The notes under the pieces were generated by a model that worked only from the letters and a program-made list of their open reading frames with translations, had not been told where the DNA came from and did no database searches. Source: Halorubrum halophilum (GTDB taxonomy: Archaea; Halobacteriota; Halobacteria; Halobacteriales; Haloferacaceae). From it: a stretch of DNA of 64,000 bases. Positions 52,739 to 61,983 of the stretch are shown here, in pieces; the first letter of the stretch is position 1; every line of letters starts with the position of its first letter. The position numbers and the translations under genes are program-made. The stretch is from the NCBI RefSeq assembly GCF_000739595.1, contig NZ_BBJP01000001.1:1-64000 (forward strand), in the 5' to 3' direction.

Positions 52739-53725
52739 ATGATATTTGAGGGCCTCCCGACGACCCCCCGATCGGAGGAACTCGTCGACAAGGCGTTCTC
52801 GCGGGCGGCGCGGGCGGGGCGCGCCAAGCACGGACACGAGGCGCAGGAGTCGATGCTGCGGACCGCCGGCAACGTGCTCTCGGACAACCTGGAGAACGTC
52901 GTCGTCTCGTGGCCCGACTTCGGCTTCGACGTGGAGCCGTTCTACTACGAGCTCGCCGACGCCATCGTCGACGTCGACCGGCTCCGACAGGCGCTCTCGC
53001 AGGTGATGTGGGCCAGCCGCCAGATCGAGGACCTCCGCGACGAGTACACGACGAAGGTCCGCAACTCGGACGTGGACACCGCACGGAAGCACCGCAAACA
53101 GGCGTTCGCGCGCATGGCCGACGTGATGGACCAGATCGAGGACGACCTGCGGTACATCGGCGACTCGCGGGACCAGCTGAAGGTGCTTCCCGACGTGCGC
53201 ACCGACGAGCCCGCCATCGTGATCGCGGGCTATCCCAACGTCGGCAAGTCGTCGTTCGTCAACCGGGTCACCCGCGCCTCGAACCAGATCGCGGAGTACC
53301 CGTTCACCACGAAGGGCGTCCAGATCGGCCACTTCGAGCGGGACCACGTCCGGTACCAGATCGTCGACACCCCCGGCCTGCTCGACCGACCCGCCGACGA
53401 GCGCAACGACATCGAGCGGCAGGCGGTCAGCGCCCTCGAACACCTCGCGGACGTGGTCGTGTTCGTGTTGGATCCGTCCGGCGACTGCGGCTACCCCCTC
53501 GACGTGCAGCTCGAACTCCGCGAGGAGGTCCGCGCGCTGTTCGGCGAGGCCGTCCCGTTCCTCACGGTGGCGAACAAACACGACCGTTTCGACGCGGTGC
53601 AGGCGGAGTCCGTGGACGCGACGATGAGCGTCACTAACGACGAGAACGTCGAGCGCGTGCTCGACATGGCCGTCGAGGCGGCCGCGTTCGAGCCCGACCT
53701 CCCGACCCGCGACGGCGAGGAGTGA
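52739..53725 (+). CDS. NOG1/Obg-HflX family GTPase
   Basis: A 328-residue TRAFAC GTPase of the NOG1 type. An N-terminal helical bundle (about residues 1-160) precedes the G domain: G1 AGYPNVGKSSFVN, switch region SNQIAEYPFTTKGVQIGH, G3 VDTPGLLDRPADERNDIE and G4 VANKHDRFD. In eukaryotes Nog1 acts in 60S ribosome assembly, and the archaeal form is thought to do the equivalent for 50S. ATG 52739 (IFEGLPTTPRSEELVDKAF) is the family start. It is monocistronic and diverges from nhaC. Confidence 0.92.
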   Translation: MIFEGLPTTPRSEELVDKAFSRAARAGRAKHGHEAQESMLRTAGNVLSDNLENVVVSWPDFGFDVEPFYYELADAIVDVDRLRQALSQVMWASRQIEDLRDEYTTKVRNSDVDTARKHRKQAFARMADVMDQIEDDLRYIGDSRDQLKVLPDVRTDEPAIVIAGYPNVGKSSFVNRVTRASNQIAEYPFTTKGVQIGHFERDHVRYQIVDTPGLLDRPADERNDIERQAVSALEHLADVVVFVLDPSGDCGYPLDVQLELREEVRALFGEAVPFLTVANKHDRFDAVQAESVDATMSVTNDENVERVLDMAVEAAAFEPDLPTRDGEE

Positions 53726-53804
53726 GCGGTCGCTTATAAGCAGGTAGCGCCGCGGCTCGACGGTTGGTCTTCTCCCTCGAAAAATCGCCGAGCGAGCGCT
53801 CGCT

Positions 53805-54566
53805 TCAGGCCTGTTCGGCGGCGTAGACGACGTTGACGCTGACCTGCACGCTCACGTCTCCCGTCTCGACGCCGGTGGCGGCGCCGGCGTCGGCGCCGTC
53901 GCTCTCGGCCATCATGGACGCGTCGGACACCCGATACGGTGTCACGCCCGCGTCCGCGGTGGAGACCCTGTATGCGCCGGCGATCTCCAGTCCGCTGGAA
54001 TCCGCGAGCACGGCCGCGTCGTCCTCGGCGTTCGCCATCGCGTTCTCGATGGCGGTCTCGCGGACCTCGCGTTCGCGCTCCTCGCTCAGCCCGAACTCGA
54101 TCCGCTGGACCTCGTCGGCGCCGGCGCCGATCGCGACGTCGATGACCTCGCCAACCGCGTCCACGTCGTCGAGCGCGATCGCGTAGCGGTGGACGCCCTG
54201 GTACCGCGTTCGCTCGGGGTTCTCGCGCGTCTCGTAGGACTCTCGCACGTCGTACTGCTCGGTCCGGATGTCGTCCTCGTCGAGCCCCCAGTCGGTGAGC
54301 GCGGCGCGAACTTGGTCGTCGCTCGCAGCCAGTTCGTCGCGGACGGCCGCGGAGTCGTTCCCGGTCGCGGTCACCGCGACGCTGATCGTCGCGCGGTCCG
54401 GCTCGGCGGTGGCCTCGCCGTCCGCGGTCACCTCGATGTTCCTGTCGAGCGCCGATTCGTCTCCCGCGTCGACGCCGGCGCCTCCGGTCGAGCCGACGAA
54501 CCCCGAACAGCCAGCGAGCGAGACGATCAGCGCGACGCCGACGGCAGTTGCCAGTTTCCTGTTCAT
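53805..54566 (-). CDS. SIMPL-domain (DUF541) lipoprotein
   Basis: A 253-residue exported protein with a short signal and lipobox (SLAGC), then a SIMPL/DUF541 domain. Visible are NIEVTADGEATAEPDRATISVAVTATG at the domain start, LDEDDIRTEQYDV in the middle, and AIENAMANAEDDAAVLADSSGLEIAG toward the end. The family forms large ring assemblies in bacteria; function in archaea is unknown. ATG 54566 (NRKLATAVG) gives a clean signal peptide. It lies between convergent NOG1 and the transporter fusion gene. Confidence 0.88.
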   Translation of the reverse strand: MNRKLATAVGVALIVSLAGCSGFVGSTGGAGVDAGDESALDRNIEVTADGEATAEPDRATISVAVTATGNDSAAVRDELAASDDQVRAALTDWGLDEDDIRTEQYDVRESYETRENPERTRYQGVHRYAIALDDVDAVGEVIDVAIGAGADEVQRIEFGLSEEREREVRETAIENAMANAEDDAAVLADSSGLEIAGAYRVSTADAGVTPYRVSDASMMAESDGADAGAATGVETGDVSVQVSVNVVYAAEQA

Positions 54567-54658
54567 ACCTGACCCGTCGTCGGGAACCATCAAATAAGTC
54601 GCCGAAAGGACAAAGAGCCGTTTGCGCTATCGGACGAGAGGCGATCCGACTGCCGCGA

Positions 54659-56926
54659 TCAGGCGGATCGGGCGTCGTCGCCGTCCGTGTCTCCCCCGTT
54701 GGTCCCGCCCTCGTCCGCTTCCTCACCGTCGTCGTCAGAGTCGTCTTCCGCGTCGTCGTCCGAGTCGTCTTCCGCGTCGTCAGAGTCGTCGTGATCCATG
54801 ATCACCGCGGGCTCCGGCGAGAGGTCGTCGTCCGATTCCGCCTCGCCACCCTCATCCTCGTCGGGGTCGTCGTGATCCGTGATCACCGTCCGGTGCGCGT
54901 CGTCGTTCTCGGCGCGGCCGCCGTCGTCGCCACCGGTAGCGTCGCCGCCGTCACCCCGACTGTCGTCGTCATCGGCGTCGCCTTCGGGGGCGCGATCACC
55001 GCGATCGGACTCCCCGTCGTCTCGCTCGCCGGCCCCGATCTTCGCCCCGCTCGACGCGTCCGGGTCGCGGTCGACGCCGCCATCCGGCGGGCCGGACACG
55101 CGCCGACCGGTGCCGAAGAGCCGCTCGCGGAACGTGCGTCGGCTGGGGCGCTCGGCGAGCAGCAGCGAGCAGTCCACGTCGTGAACCACGTCGAGGTGGA
55201 GCGAGTTCGAGACGAGCCGCGAGAGCATCCCCTTCTCCGTCGCGCCGATGATGACGAGGGTGTTGTCCGCGGCCTCCCGAGCGATCGCGCCCTCGACGTC
55301 GCCGCTGTCGTCGACGATCCGCTCGGCGTCCGAGAGCCCGTGCTCCGCGGCCCACGCGGTGAGGAACCCCTCGCCCTCGGCGCGGTTCTCGGGGCCGTCA
55401 ACCACGTGGAGCAGGCTCACCTCGGCGCCAGCGGTCCGGGAGAGCACGCTCGCGACCTCCGCGCCCAGCGTCGAGTCCGGGCCGCCGGAGGTCGGGAGCA
55501 GGACCCGCGAGGTGTCGAGGTCGCTCTCGCTCAGGATGAGGAAGTCGCAGGGGAGCTGGTTGGTCAGCTCGTCGATCGGTCGCTCCGCGCGGGCGGCGTT
55601 CCACAGCTGGTCGTCGCCCCACCCCATCAACACGGCGTCGGGGCGGGTCCGACGGGCCATGTTGAACACCTCCTCGAAGGAGCGGTGCGAGACGACCGTG
55701 GAGGTGGAGACGCCGATGTCGTACTCCTCGGCGGTCTCGCGGAGCCCGGCCATCCCCTCCTCGGAGACGTCGGCGATCCGGCCCGCGCCCGCCGACAGCG
55801 ACATCCGCTCCGGCGCCTGCACGACGTGGACGATGTGGACGAGCCCGTCCTCGTGGTCGCTGGCGAGCCGGCTCGCGAGCTCGACGATGGGGCCGTCGGT
55901 CCGCGGGTTCGTGATGGGGACCATGATCCGGTGGCCCTCGTTGGCGAACAGCGTCGCCTCCGTGGCGTCGAGGATCGGGACGTACGAGCGCCCCGCGGCG
56001 CGGCCGAGCACCCACTCGGGCACCGTCAGCCGGCGGGTCATCCCCTCGAAGCGCGCCTCCTCCAAGCGCTCCTCGCTGGTCTGGAAGTAGTTCACCAGCG
56101 TGACTAGGACGACCCCGCCGATGGTGTTCCCGAGCAACACGGGGATCACGAAGCCGACGATCCCGGAGTAGAGGCTGATCTCCGCGCCGTACAGCGGAAT
56201 GCTGTACTCGAAGAACAGGTAGAGGACCTCGGTGAACGAGACGACGACGTGGAACAGGTCGCCGAGCGGGATCGCGAGGAACGCGAGGTAGACGACGAGC
56301 ATCCGGCTCACGGAGTCGGTGGAGGCGAACCCGACCCAGACGACGCCGGCGACGATCAGCCCCGCCATCGCTGCCTTGAAGAACAGCGGGACGACGCCGA
56401 TACTGAATCCGCCCTCGGAGATGTACCGCGCCGCGTCAACGGTGTCGCCCGTGAAGACGCCGCCGTAGGACAGCACGAGCGCGCCGATCCCGCCGCCGAC
56501 GAAGTTGCCCGCGAGCACGATCGTCCAGTGGCGGAGGAGCGTGGGGAGGCTCGCGAGCCGCTCCAAGGTCAGCGCGACCGGCGGCAGCGTGTTCTCGGTG
56601 TACAGCTGGTAACCGCCGATGATGATGTAGATGAACCCGAGCGGGTAGAGGAGCACGCTCAAGATCGGATGAGAGTCGGTCGCAGCGGTCAGGGAGGCGT
56701 ACAGCATGAAGGTGATCGTGATCGCCAGCCCCGCCGCGAGCCCGCTGAAGAAGAGTTCGCGGCTCCCGGATGTCACCTCCTCGTCCGCGGCCGCGATGAT
56801 CCGCTGGAACACCTCGTCGGACGAGAAGCGATCCCGAACGGCCTCGCCGACCGCCGGGGCGCCGCTTCGGGAGCGCTCGACGACCTCGCGCATCGAATCG
56901 TCGTCGGGTCGCTGTGAGTCGGTCAC
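54659..56926 (-). CDS. Formate/nitrite transporter fused to two UspA domains
   Basis: A 755-residue three-part protein. An FNT-type channel of six helices occupies about residues 45-310 (TENTLPPVALTLERLASL, HWTIVLAGNFVGGGIGALVLS, and DLFHVVVSFTEVLYLF with the central-His position). Two UspA-like domains follow at about 355-490 (HRIMVPITNPRTDGPIVELA) and 500-640 (VLLPTSGGPDSTLGAEVAS, VIIGATEKGMLSRLVSNSL). A long Asp/Glu tail closes the protein. The GTG at 56926 sits 26 bases after CTTTTTATC (minus strand, about 56948-56957), supporting a leaderless start. It would move formate or nitrite under nucleotide control; with two nirK genes 15 kb away, nitrite is a reasonable guess. Confidence 0.85.
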   Translation of the reverse strand: MTDSQRPDDDSMREVVERSRSGAPAVGEAVRDRFSSDEVFQRIIAAADEEVTSGSRELFFSGLAAGLAITITFMLYASLTAATDSHPILSVLLYPLGFIYIIIGGYQLYTENTLPPVALTLERLASLPTLLRHWTIVLAGNFVGGGIGALVLSYGGVFTGDTVDAARYISEGGFSIGVVPLFFKAAMAGLIVAGVVWVGFASTDSVSRMLVVYLAFLAIPLGDLFHVVVSFTEVLYLFFEYSIPLYGAEISLYSGIVGFVIPVLLGNTIGGVVLVTLVNYFQTSEERLEEARFEGMTRRLTVPEWVLGRAAGRSYVPILDATEATLFANEGHRIMVPITNPRTDGPIVELASRLASDHEDGLVHIVHVVQAPERMSLSAGAGRIADVSEEGMAGLRETAEEYDIGVSTSTVVSHRSFEEVFNMARRTRPDAVLMGWGDDQLWNAARAERPIDELTNQLPCDFLILSESDLDTSRVLLPTSGGPDSTLGAEVASVLSRTAGAEVSLLHVVDGPENRAEGEGFLTAWAAEHGLSDAERIVDDSGDVEGAIAREAADNTLVIIGATEKGMLSRLVSNSLHLDVVHDVDCSLLLAERPSRRTFRERLFGTGRRVSGPPDGGVDRDPDASSGAKIGAGERDDGESDRGDRAPEGDADDDDSRGDGGDATGGDDGGRAENDDAHRTVITDHDDPDEDEGGEAESDDDLSPEPAVIMDHDDSDDAEDDSDDDAEDDSDDDGEEADEGGTNGGDTDGDDARSA

Positions 56927-57038
56927 TGCCGGATCACTGTCGGCGCGATAAAAAGTAGTTCCTCTTTCGGCAGGGGTCGAAAAAAGACGGCGCTGAACGC
57001 GTCCTCGGAGAATCGCCGAACTGCCGAACCCCCCGGTC

Positions 57039-58331
57039 TCAGGCGCGGCTGACCGCCACGAGCCGCACCTCGACCTGCACGTCCTCTCCGATCGCCGCCT
57101 CGATCCGGCGGTCGAGGGCGTCGGCGACCGCCTCCGCACCGACGCCGGGAGGCGCTCCGACGGTAACCACCACGCGTTCGGTGTCGAGAGGCGGTATCGT
57201 CCCGCCGCGCTCGACCTCGAGTTCGATCAGCTCCATCCCGGGGTCCATCGCGGCCAGCTCGTCGCCGACGGCGGACCGGATGTCCGTCTCGGTCGTCGAG
57301 GCGACGTACGAGTCGTAGGTGACGCCGCCGAGGAACACCGACAGCACGGCGATGGCGGCGACGAGGACCGCGACACGCTTCACGAAGGCCGCTCGCGCCT
57401 CGTCCTCGCGGAACCAGCGCTGTGGGCGGTACCCCTCGTACCACAGCATCACCAGCGCGGAGAGGTTGATCGAGAGGACGTTCACCGCGACGATCACGCC
57501 CGCGCCGATCACGAGCCGCGGGATCTGGAACGCGATCCCGATCCCGACGGCGGCCGCCGGCGGAATGAGCGCCACCGCGATCATCACGCCGACCAGCGTC
57601 GCGGAGACGCCGGTCATCAGCGAGAGGATCCCGGCGACGCCGGCCCCGATCGCCACGACGAGCACCAGGACGTTGGGCGCGAGCCGCTCGGAGACCTCGG
57701 CGAGCGCAAGCGGGTCGGTCCCCGGCGGCACCAGCGCGAGCGTTCGCAACGCGAACGCGAACAGCGTCGCGGCCCCGATCGCGACCGCGACGCCGAGCAC
57801 CTGCATCCGCACCCCGCGCCGGAACATGTCCTCGTCGTCCACGACGGTGCCGATCGCGGCCGACATCGCCGGACCGATCAGCGGTGCGATCACCATCGAG
57901 CCGACCACGGTCGCCGGCGAGTCGAGCAGGAGCCCGGCCGTCGCGATCACGGCGGAGATAACCGTCATCAGCACGTACGTCCGGAGCCCCGACGCGAGGT
58001 CGTCGGCCTTCGCCTGCAGCTCCTCTCGGGAGATGTAGTTGCCCGCGTGATCGGCGTCCTCGGCGTACTGGTCTTCGAGCGCCTCGAACCGGCGGGAGAT
58101 GACCGTCTCGGCCGCGACGATGACCGTGTAGGTACTCTCGTCGATCCCCGCCTCACGGAGCCGTTCGAGCACTGGCTCGACGGCGGCGGTCGGGAGCGGA
58201 AACGTCGCGACCGCGGTGTACTCGCGGCCGCTCGTCTCGTCGGTGACGACGTAGTCGACGCCCTCGTCGTCGAGCGCGCGGATCACGGCGGCGCGCTTCC
58301 CCGCCGGGATCATGACCTGAACGAGTCGCAC
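57039..58331 (-). CDS. DUF389/TIGR00341 family membrane protein
   Basis: A 430-residue protein. An N-terminal ferredoxin-like domain (RLVQVMIPAGKRAAVIRALDDEGVDY, about residues 1-85) is followed by a linker helix. The conserved DUF389 membrane core has about seven helices, with SPATVVGSMVIAPLIGPAMSAAIG and VALIPPAAAVGIGIAF, and a C-terminal soluble domain ends the protein. Function is unknown; the family is widespread in halophiles. It ends 113 bases before the transporter fusion gene starts on the same strand, so cotranscription is possible though each has its own TATA-like element. Confidence 0.88.
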   Translation of the reverse strand: MRLVQVMIPAGKRAAVIRALDDEGVDYVVTDETSGREYTAVATFPLPTAAVEPVLERLREAGIDESTYTVIVAAETVISRRFEALEDQYAEDADHAGNYISREELQAKADDLASGLRTYVLMTVISAVIATAGLLLDSPATVVGSMVIAPLIGPAMSAAIGTVVDDEDMFRRGVRMQVLGVAVAIGAATLFAFALRTLALVPPGTDPLALAEVSERLAPNVLVLVVAIGAGVAGILSLMTGVSATLVGVMIAVALIPPAAAVGIGIAFQIPRLVIGAGVIVAVNVLSINLSALVMLWYEGYRPQRWFREDEARAAFVKRVAVLVAAIAVLSVFLGGVTYDSYVASTTETDIRSAVGDELAAMDPGMELIELEVERGGTIPPLDTERVVVTVGAPPGVGAEAVADALDRRIEAAIGEDVQVEVRLVAVSRA

Positions 58332-58453
58332 GATCGGTCGTCTCGCCGGCGCGACTTATAAGGGGCGGTGGTCGCGGACCGGGGGCCGAACCGCGGTCCG
58401 CCCCGCGCGAAACGGAACTTTAATGCGCGAATCCCTCGCACGTCCAGACAAGA

Positions 58454-58705
58454 ATGCTCTCGCCGCTGTTCATCGACACGTTCCTGCTCGATTACCACCT
58501 CGGGCACGTCATACTGCTCGGGTTCGTCGTCTCGCTTCTGGCGGCCGCGCCCCTGAAGTCCCAGAAGGTGATCGCGTCCATCGTCGCCGGCTTCGGGACG
58601 ATCTTCCTCGTCGCCCCGTACACGACGATGCCGCAGGTGTACATCCTCGCGGGCATTCCGATGATCCTGATCGGCGCGCTGCTGTGGACGATGGCCGGGA
58701 ACTGA
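58454..58705 (+). CDS. Small two-to-three-helix membrane protein
   Basis: An 83-residue, almost wholly hydrophobic protein with segments HLGHVILLGFVVSLLAAAPL, SIVAGFGTIFLVAPYTTM and VYILAGIPMILIGALLWTM. ACTTTAATG at 58417-58425 is a TATA-like element at the right distance for the ATG at 58454. I recognise no named family, but its composition and promoter support a real gene. It lies between the divergent DUF389 gene and thrB. Confidence 0.65.
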   Translation: MLSPLFIDTFLLDYHLGHVILLGFVVSLLAAAPLKSQKVIASIVAGFGTIFLVAPYTTMPQVYILAGIPMILIGALLWTMAGN

Positions 58706-58885
58706 CGCGGTTCGCGCCTCCGCCTCCCGTTTTCTGCCGTCTCCCGCTCCGTGTTCCCCGTTCCCCGACAGCGTCGGCGCTCGCTCTCTCCGCGCCGCCG
58801 CTCCGCCCCGCCGTTTCGTCTCTCCGCCCCGCCGCGCCGTTGCTCGATCCCGCCTCTTTTTGCACCCCGAGCGACACTGCCCGCC

Positions 58886-59767
58886 ATGGTCACGGTACGG
58901 GCACCCGCCACGAGCGCGAACCTCGGCAGCGGGTTCGATGTGTTCGGGGCGGCCCTCACACGGCCGGCGGACGTCGTCACCGTCGAGAAGGCGGCGGAGA
59001 CGACGATCGAAGTTACCGGCGTCGGGGCCCAGTACATCCCCGAGGACCCCGAGAAGAACACGGTCGGCGCCGTCGTCGAGGCGCTCGACGCGCCCGCGCG
59101 GATCCACATCGACAAGGGGGTCCGCCCGGCCTCCGGCCTCGGCTCCTCGGCGGCCAGCGCCGCCGGCGCCGCGGTCGCGCTCAACCGGCTGTACGACCGC
59201 GGGCTCTCGCGCTCGGAGCTGGTCCCGATCGCCGCCGAGGGCGAGGCGGTCGTCTCCGGCGTCGCTCACTCCGACAACGTCGCCCCCTCGATCCTCGGCG
59301 GGTTCACGGTGACGACGAGCGAGGGCACCCACGCCGTCGACGCCTCGATCCCCCTCGTGGTCTGTCTCCCCGACGTGGCGGTCTCCACCCGCGACGCGCG
59401 TCGGGTCGTCCCCGAGACGGCCTCGATGGACGACCTCGTCGAGACGGTCGGCAACGCCGCCACCCTCGCGGTCGGGATGTGCCGCTCCGATCCCGAGCTC
59501 GTCGGCGCCGGCATGAGCGACCCCGTCGTCACCCCCGAGCGCGCGCGGCTGATCACGGGCTACGACGACGTGCGCGCGGCCGCCTTCGAGGCCGGCGCGG
59601 CCGGCGTCACCGTCAGCGGTGCCGGCCCCGCGATCCTCGCCGTCTGTCGCGACGGGCGTCGGCGGGGGGTCGCCGCCGCGATGCTCGACGCCTTCTCCGA
59701 GGCCGGCATCGACGCCCGCGCCTACCAGACGCGGATCGGAAAGGGATCGACGGTGCTGGAGGAATGA
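58886..59767 (+). CDS. thrB: Homoserine kinase
   Basis: A 293-residue GHMP-family kinase that phosphorylates homoserine for threonine synthesis. Conserved parts are VRAPATSANLGSGFDVFG at the N-terminus, the ATP loop RPASGLGSSAASAAGAAVALN, HSDNVAPSILGG and the C-terminal GVTVSGAGPAILAVC loop. Together they distinguish homoserine kinase from other GHMP enzymes. ATG 58886 follows a TATA-like TTTTTGC. The region directly downstream holds structured-element copy C. Confidence 0.92.
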   Translation: MVTVRAPATSANLGSGFDVFGAALTRPADVVTVEKAAETTIEVTGVGAQYIPEDPEKNTVGAVVEALDAPARIHIDKGVRPASGLGSSAASAAGAAVALNRLYDRGLSRSELVPIAAEGEAVVSGVAHSDNVAPSILGGFTVTTSEGTHAVDASIPLVVCLPDVAVSTRDARRVVPETASMDDLVETVGNAATLAVGMCRSDPELVGAGMSDPVVTPERARLITGYDDVRAAAFEAGAAGVTVSGAGPAILAVCRDGRRRGVAAAMLDAFSEAGIDARAYQTRIGKGSTVLEE

Positions 59768-59884
59768 GGCGATACGATCGGAGAGTTCGGGCCGGTGGTG
59801 GCGTGAAGATGGTTAGTGTTTCAGTCGATCACTTATAAGTCGTCAATGGCAGATAGATGACGGGAGCCTCCGATCCTCTAATCG

Positions 59885-60175
59885 TTTGTTTATAAGCGAT
59901 CGACTGTTCTACGGTGAACACCTCCAAAGCCCCAGCCGGTGAGGCGGGCGCACGCTCGCTGCGCTCCTCGCTCGCGTTGCTCGCTGCGGTGCTTACGTCA
60001 CCTGCGCCCGCCTCACCGGCTGCCCCTTTGAGTCCCACCCCGCCCCGCACAGCACCGCACCTCACACCTCCCCAGCCTCGTCGGTCGCCGTAGGCGACCG
60101 ACTCCCTCGCGCGGTGCTGCGAGCGGGCCGGTGGCCCGCTCGCAGGCACGCGCCACCGCCATCATTTATAAATAA
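59885..60175 (-). repeat. Dispersed structured element, copy C (full length)
   Basis: Inverted relative to copy A, this element runs from TTTATAAAT (about 60164-60173) to TTTATAAGC (59889-59897). Hairpin 1 is 60119-60143 (11-bp stem) and hairpin 2 is 60080-60102 (10-bp stem). The conserved CCCCTTTGAGTCCCAC (complement of GTGGGACTCAAAGGGG) is at 60023-60038. Stem 3 pairs 59933-59952 with 60003-60022 over 20 perfect pairs. Each stem differs in sequence from copy A yet stays fully paired. It has no coding content. Confidence 0.8.
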
Positions 60176-60216
60176 ATCGACAACACCCCGTCTCCCCCAA
60201 CGAGTTCCGCTCGTCC

Positions 60217-60798
60217 CTACGGCGCGCGAGCGATCACGGCGAACGTCTCGGTGCGCTCGGCGGCGGAGACCACCTCGAATTCTGCCGCCTCCAGCGCGTC
60301 GACCGCGTCGCTCGCGGCGAACCGCTCGTCGGCCGGCGGCCCGTGCTCGCCGTCGCCGGCGGCCGACCAGTCGAAGAGCGCGAGCCGGCCGTCGGACCGG
60401 ATCACGCGGGCCAGCTCCGCGAGGGCCTCGTCGCTCGCGAACTCGTGGTACGTCATCGTCGAGAACGCGGCGTCGAGCTCGCCGTCCTCGAAGGGGAGCG
60501 CGGCCACGTCGCTCTCGACGAGGGCGACGTTCTCGGGGACGCCCTTCTCGCGGTAGAACGCGTGCATCTCCGCCTGCACGTCGACCCCGTAGACGGTCTC
60601 GACGTGGGGCGCGACCGCGTCGGTGTAGAAGCCGGTGCCGCTCCCGAGGTCGGCGACCGTCGCCGCGGCGCGGTCGGCGCGGTCGGTGCCCTCAGCCGTC
60701 AGCGCGCCGATAACTTCCTCGGCAGACACCCAACGGTACCGGACCGCGGGACGCTCCAGTCGCTCCGCCTTGTCGGCGTCGAACGTGTGAAATCCCAT
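60217..60798 (-). CDS. Class I SAM-dependent methyltransferase
   Basis: A 193-residue methyltransferase. Motif I is VADLGSGTGFYTDAVA, strand 2 ends VYGVDVQAEM, motif II/post-I is SDVAALPFEDGELDAAFS, and MTYHEFASDEALAELARVIRSDGRLALFDWS follows. This is the UbiE/COQ5-like small-molecule branch. The N-terminal helix FDADKAERLERPAVRYRWV is typical of haloarchaeal members. The substrate is unknown. It is followed on the same strand by unrelated sequence and structured-element copy C. Confidence 0.85.
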   Translation of the reverse strand: MGFHTFDADKAERLERPAVRYRWVSAEEVIGALTAEGTDRADRAAATVADLGSGTGFYTDAVAPHVETVYGVDVQAEMHAFYREKGVPENVALVESDVAALPFEDGELDAAFSTMTYHEFASDEALAELARVIRSDGRLALFDWSAAGDGEHGPPADERFAASDAVDALEAAEFEVVSAAERTETFAVIARAP

Positions 60799-60843
60799 GA
60801 CCGGTCTTGTGCGTGTATCACTAAAACGCGTCCGGTCCCTCGC

Positions 60844-61983
60844 TCACCACTCGGCGGCGAGGGCGTCGACCAGCCGGTCGATCTCGGCCTCGGTGGAGAC
60901 CGCGTGGACCGAGGCCCGGACCCCGTCAGGGTGGGGCAGCGAGCGGATCACGATCCCCTCGTCGGCGAGTCGGTCGACCGTCGCCTCGGGGTCCTCGACG
61001 TCGACCGTGACGAGCCCGGACTCATACTCGCGGGGGCTCAGCAGGCGGTCGTCGGGGACGCCCTCTTTGAACCGGTCCGTGAGCGACGCGATCCGGTCTT
61101 CGATCGTTTCGAGTCCGACCGCGTCGATCGCGTCGAGCGCCTCGACCAGTCCGGCGTGGGCGGCCGGGGTCGTCGTCCCGACCTCGAAGCGCTTCGCGCC
61201 CGGCTTGAACGCGATCTCCTCGGCGTCGGGGTCCTCGACGCTCCGGTAGCCGACCGCGCGCGGCGCCAGCTCGGCCGCGGCCTCGCGGTCGACGTAGAGA
61301 AAGCCGGCCCCCCACGGGCCGAGCAGCCACTTGTGGCCCGCCGCCGCCACCGCGTCGGCGCCCCACGCCGACACGTCCATCGCGACCTGTCCGGGCGACT
61401 GGACCGCGTCGACGAGGGTGAACGCGCCCGCCTCGTCGGCGATGTCAACGAGGTCGGCGACCGGGAGCCGCGTCCCGTGGGTCCACGTGATCGCGCTGAA
61501 GCAGACGAGCCGCGCGTCCGCGACTGCCTCGGCGTACGCCTCGCGGTCGATCCGACCGGTCTCGGTCTCGACGACTCGGACCTCGACGCCCTCGCGCTCC
61601 AGTCGCTTCCACGGGAGGACGCCGGCGGGGTGTTCGAGGTCGGTCCGGACGACAACGTCGCCGGGCTCCCAGTCGATCGCGCCCGCGATCCGGGTGATCC
61701 CGTCGGTCGTGCTCTCGGTCAGGGCGATCTCGTTGGGCTCGGCGCCGACGAAGTCAGCGACGCGCTCGCGTACGGTCTCGTACGTCCCGAAGGCGTGCTC
61801 GTATGGGTCGGTCGTCCCCGAGCCGAACTCGTGGTCGGCGAGGTAGTCAGACGCGGCCTCGACGACGGCCTCAGAGCTCGGACCGTGCGCGCCGAAGTTG
61901 AAGTACGCGGCCTCGCCGAGCGCCGGCACGTCTGAGCGCAGCTCGCGCGGGGTCATCCCGTCGTCGGACTCGGACCCAGCCAT
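60844..61983 (-). CDS. Class V aminotransferase-fold protein (cysteine desulfurase/isopenicillin epimerase-like)
   Basis: A 379-residue fold-type I PLP enzyme. The cofactor lysine lies in AAAGHKWLLGPWG. TESTTDGITRIAG and HPAGVLPWKRL are typical of the class V group, and LVDAVQSPGQV supplies the cofactor-contact Asp. Members include cysteine desulfurases, kynureninases and epimerases; no conserved active-site Cys loop is visible, so a plain SufS role is doubtful. Its ATG at 61981-61983 directly abuts the thioredoxin stop, so the two are cotranscribed. That suggests a thiol- or sulfur-linked reaction. Confidence 0.82.
   Translation of the reverse strand: MAGSESDDGMTPRELRSDVPALGEAAYFNFGAHGPSSEAVVEAASDYLADHEFGSGTTDPYEHAFGTYETVRERVADFVGAEPNEIALTESTTDGITRIAGAIDWEPGDVVVRTDLEHPAGVLPWKRLEREGVEVRVVETETGRIDREAYAEAVADARLVCFSAITWTHGTRLPVADLVDIADEAGAFTLVDAVQSPGQVAMDVSAWGADAVAAAGHKWLLGPWGAGFLYVDREAAAELAPRAVGYRSVEDPDAEEIAFKPGAKRFEVGTTTPAAHAGLVEALDAIDAVGLETIEDRIASLTDRFKEGVPDDRLLSPREYESGLVTVDVEDPEATVDRLADEGIVIRSLPHPDGVRASVHAVSTEAEIDRLVDALAAEW

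Noticed and set aside
51087-53084. A 665-codon minus-strand frame overlapping nhaC
   Set aside because: It is a shifted frame of nhaC and antisense to the NOG1-type GTPase, both of which have strong motifs.
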